Assembly: GCA_029098065.1 (NCBI GenBank)
Contig: JAQXNP010000086.1
Span: forward strand, 1 to 24,853
Length of the DNA stretch: 24,853 nucleotides
DNA from: Clostridiales bacterium
GTDB taxonomy: Bacteria; Bacillota; Clostridia; Oscillospirales; Oscillospiraceae
Reading direction: 5' to 3'
Position numbers and translations under genes: made by a program. This document shows, one piece after another, positions 22,844 through 24,853 of the stretch (position 1 is its first letter; each line of letters opens with the position of its first letter). Under the pieces are notes generated by a model. The model was not told where the DNA came from and searched no databases. It saw only the letters and a program-made list of their open reading frames with translations.

Positions 22844-23569
22844 TTAAATCTCCCTGCTGGAGGTCTGCGTTGCAGCAGCGCGCTGCAGCTTTGTGGCGCG
22901 GAGAAAAATTCCCGCAATGATAAAGACGGCCGAATAGCGGGAGGAAAAAATAGTCAAACGCATCATAAGCCAGTTCCATACCGGGCCGAGATTCAAGTCC
23001 GAGTGAACACGATGCCCCATGTAAGTAACGATGCTGCAATAGATGTTCTGAATCAGAAATGGCCCAATGATGACAAAATAGGCGGCTGCAATTCCAACGA
23101 TGGCCCAATGGATCCATTTAATGCAGTTTTGCTGCAAAGGTTTGATCCCAAAGATCAGGAAGATGGCCTGCATGATCACCCAGCCGGACAGGAGAAACAT
23201 ACACGGCTTCAAGACAAGCCCGATCAGCATACTGGGCGTCAAAAGGAATCGCCGCGCACCGATTTCTTTTGCAATCGGCGTCAAAATCAAAACCGCCGCC
23301 GCAAGCACCGTAAGAATTCCGGCCGCTACACAAAGCCTGACCCATTCTTTCTTCCTGTTCTGGGGTTTGGAGATTCCATAAATCAGCGAATTGGGATCCG
23401 TCTTCAGGACTGCCGCAATTTTGACCAGCATATCGATATCCGGGTTGCTTTTTCCGGTCTCATAATTAGAAACGGTTTGTCTGCTGACAAACAGCAGCTC
23501 CGCCAGGTCATCCTGTGTCATGTTCCGGGACGTGCGCAGAAGCTTAATGTTTTTTCCCACTCGCGCCAT
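22844..23569 (-). CDS. XRE-type DNA-binding protein with C-terminal membrane segments
   Basis: The 241-residue protein begins with a helix-turn-helix of the XRE type (about residues 5-62: KLLRTSRNMTQDDLAELL, SRQTVSNYETGKSNPDIDML). About four hydrophobic segments follow (near 77-97, 110-137, 150-172 and 205-225), so it is a membrane-tied regulator. Such proteins often sense envelope stress or peptides and control a nearby gene; the divergent ABC-F gene is the obvious candidate, but this is inference. AAAGGAGG precedes ATG 23569. GC content is clearly lower (near half) than in flanking genes, which suggests later acquisition. Confidence 0.85.
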   Translation of the reverse strand: MARVGKNIKLLRTSRNMTQDDLAELLFVSRQTVSNYETGKSNPDIDMLVKIAAVLKTDPNSLIYGISKPQNRKKEWVRLCVAAGILTVLAAAVLILTPIAKEIGARRFLLTPSMLIGLVLKPCMFLLSGWVIMQAIFLIFGIKPLQQNCIKWIHWAIVGIAAAYFVIIGPFLIQNIYCSIVTYMGHRVHSDLNLGPVWNWLMMRLTIFSSRYSAVFIIAGIFLRATKLQRAAATQTSSREI

Positions 23570-23607
23570 AAAGCCGGCCTCCTTTTCTCCGCATTAGATC
23601 TGGATTC

Positions 23608-23636
23608 ATGATAGTACAACCAACGGGTCTTGTCAC
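23608..23636 (-). promoter_or_regulatory. Promoter of the XRE-type gene
   Basis: On the minus strand GTGACA (23636-23631) and TATCAT (23613-23608) are 17 bases apart, about 40 bases before the ATG. Confidence 0.6.
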
Positions 23637-23695
23637 GCAAAGAGTTTTTGCCCCCGGAATAATCCAATTTTTCTCTATGAATTCTAAAAAACGTG

Positions 23696-23704
23696 TGATA
23701 TAAT
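23696..23704 (+). promoter_or_regulatory. Extended -10 promoter of the ABC-F gene
   Basis: TGA-TATAAT (23696-23704) matches an extended -10 element 33 bases before the ATG. No good -35 is seen (TATGAA at the 17-base position). Confidence 0.6.
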
Positions 23705-23736
23705 ATCTCATTACATGACTGCAAAAGGAGTTTATC

Positions 23737-24853
23737 ATGATCACTGTTTCCGACCTGTCCCTCAACTACTCCGGCACCCCTCTGTTTTCCCATGTGGATC
23801 TCCAGTTTACCAGGGGAAACTGCTACGGCATCATCGGCGCCAACGGCGCGGGGAAGTCCACCTTCCTGAAGATCCTGTCCGGCCAGCTGGAGCCCACCTC
23901 CGGCGAGGTGTCCATCCTGCCCAACACCCGCATGTCCGTGCTGAAGCAGGATCAGAACCAGTACGATGCCTATCCCGTCATGGACACGGTGCTCATGGGA
24001 AACCAGCATCTCTACGACATCGGCAGGGAGATGAACGCCCTCTACGAGAAGGAGGACTTCACCGATGAGGACGGTATTCTCGCCTCTGAGCTGGAGGGCG
24101 TGTTTGCAGAGCTGGGAGGCTGGGAGGCTGAGTCCGACGCAAGCCGTATGCTCCAGGGACTTGGGATCCCCGTAGACGACCACTACAAGCTCATGAGCGA
24201 AATGGATGGCCGTGACAAGGTCAAGGTGCTCCTGGCTCAGGCGCTGTTCGGAAATCCGGACATCGTGATGCTGGACGAGCCCACCAACAACCTGGACACC
24301 GCCTCCATCGAATGGCTGGAGGACTTTCCGCTGGACTTCCCCGGTATGGTCATTGTGGTCAGCCACGACCGCTACTTCCTGAATACCGTATGCACCCACA
24401 TTGTGGATATTGACTATGGCAAGATCAAGATGTATGTGGGCAACTATGACTTCTGGTACGAATCCTCCCAGCTGGTTCAGGCCCTGATCCGCAACCAGAA
24501 CAAGCGCAACGAGGAAAAAATCAAGGAACTGACGGAGTTTATCGCCCGGTTTGCCGCCAACAAGGCCAAGAGCAAGCAGGCTACCTCCCGCAGAAAGCTG
24601 CTGGACAAGCTGACCATCGAGGAGCTTCCCGCTTCCTCCCGCCGTTATCCCTATGTGGGCTTCAAGCCGGATCGTGAGGTGGGCAAGGACATTCTCTTTG
24701 TCACCGACGTTTCCAAGACCGTGGATGGCCGCAAGGTGCTGGACAACGTCAGCTTCCGCGTCAACCGGGACGAGAAGGTGGCCTTCGTGGGCGAGGACGA
24801 GATCGCCAAGACCACCTTGTTCAAAATTCTGATGGGCGAGCTGGAGCCGGACG
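23737..24853 (+). CDS. ABC-F family ATPase (YkpA/YbiT-like), 3' end outside the window
   Basis: The frame stays open to the window edge, giving 372 residues of a protein normally over 500 long. The first ATPase domain has Walker A GANGAGKS (34-41), Walker B IVMLDEPTNNLD and switch His in VVSHDRYFLN. Where ABC proteins have LSGGE it reads SEMDGRDK (154-161). A charged linker (about 240-315) joins to the second domain, whose P-loop reads GEDEIAKTT (352-360), with Ala for the usual Gly. There are no membrane segments, as expected for ABC-F proteins that act on ribosomes. AAAAGGAG before ATG 23737 supports the start. Antibiotic protection is possible but not shown; the degenerate motifs point to the YkpA/YbiT branch. 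Confidence 0.88.
   Translation, partial: MITVSDLSLNYSGTPLFSHVDLQFTRGNCYGIIGANGAGKSTFLKILSGQLEPTSGEVSILPNTRMSVLKQDQNQYDAYPVMDTVLMGNQHLYDIGREMNALYEKEDFTDEDGILASELEGVFAELGGWEAESDASRMLQGLGIPVDDHYKLMSEMDGRDKVKVLLAQALFGNPDIVMLDEPTNNLDTASIEWLEDFPLDFPGMVIVVSHDRYFLNTVCTHIVDIDYGKIKMYVGNYDFWYESSQLVQALIRNQNKRNEEKIKELTEFIARFAANKAKSKQATSRRKLLDKLTIEELPASSRRYPYVGFKPDREVGKDILFVTDVSKTVDGRKVLDNVSFRVNRDEKVAFVGEDEIAKTTLFKILMGELEPD

Noticed and set aside
1..24853. CRISPR array, insertion sequence, prophage, tRNA or rRNA gene
   Set aside because: No regularly spaced repeats, transposase or integrase frames, terminal inverted repeats or structural RNA signatures were found.

Overview
The window reads as chromosome of a GC-rich (about 60-65% by eye) Gram-positive Clostridium-class bacterium. 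The likeliest group is Oscillospirales, of the Flavonifractor/Pseudoflavonifractor/Lawsonibacter kind. The reasons are Firmicutes-type Shine-Dalgarno (SD) sites (AAAGGAGG, GAGGTGA), near-consensus sigma-A promoters with 17-base spacers, lipoprotein signals, a two-gene SufC/SufB iron-sulfur system and a fab gene run. The genus is an inference; there is no rRNA gene here.

Layout. (1) 1-2453, plus strand: end of a FabG, then fabF, fabZ and a MarR-type regulator, closed by a strong terminator. This is type II fatty-acid elongation. (2) 2454-4504, plus strand: a small MntP/YtaF-like membrane protein and an M16 zinc protease, then a bidirectional terminator. (3) 4520-12712, minus strand: a molybdenum locus read from right to left. 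A promoter and structured leader are followed by mobB, a molybdopterin-binding MoeA-like protein, moaC, moaA, a MOSC-MogA fusion, a second leader, modA, modB, modC and a frameshifted moeA. It covers molybdate import, the first step of pterin synthesis and metal insertion/nucleotide attachment; moaD, moaE and moeB are absent. (4) 12745-13107, plus strand: a lone barstar-like gene divergent from the molybdenum operon. (5) 13166-15056, minus strand: sufC and a SufB/SufD-like gene whose frame runs through its own terminator. (6) 15023-15867, plus strand: a FabG-like reductase, divergent from suf. (7) 15932-20985, plus strand: a complete branched-chain amino-acid type ABC importer (substrate-binding lipoprotein, LivH, LivM, LivG, LivF) driven by an exact consensus promoter embedded in a perfect inverted repeat. 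(8) 20989-22834, minus strand: a lipoprotein of unknown function and RlmA-type 23S rRNA methyltransferase. (9) 22844-24853: a lower-GC XRE-type regulator with membrane segments (minus), divergent from an ABC-F ATPase (plus) that runs off the window.

The most informative observation is that the leaders of mobB and modA share the same conserved blocks and the same order of stems. Both are best explained as molybdenum-cofactor (Moco-type) riboswitches. One ends in a transcription terminator and the other sits on the modA ribosome binding site, so one ligand could control cofactor synthesis and molybdate import by different mechanisms. Other points worth a look are the frameshift in moeA, the apparent stop-codon loss in the SufB-like gene, and the palindromic liv promoter.
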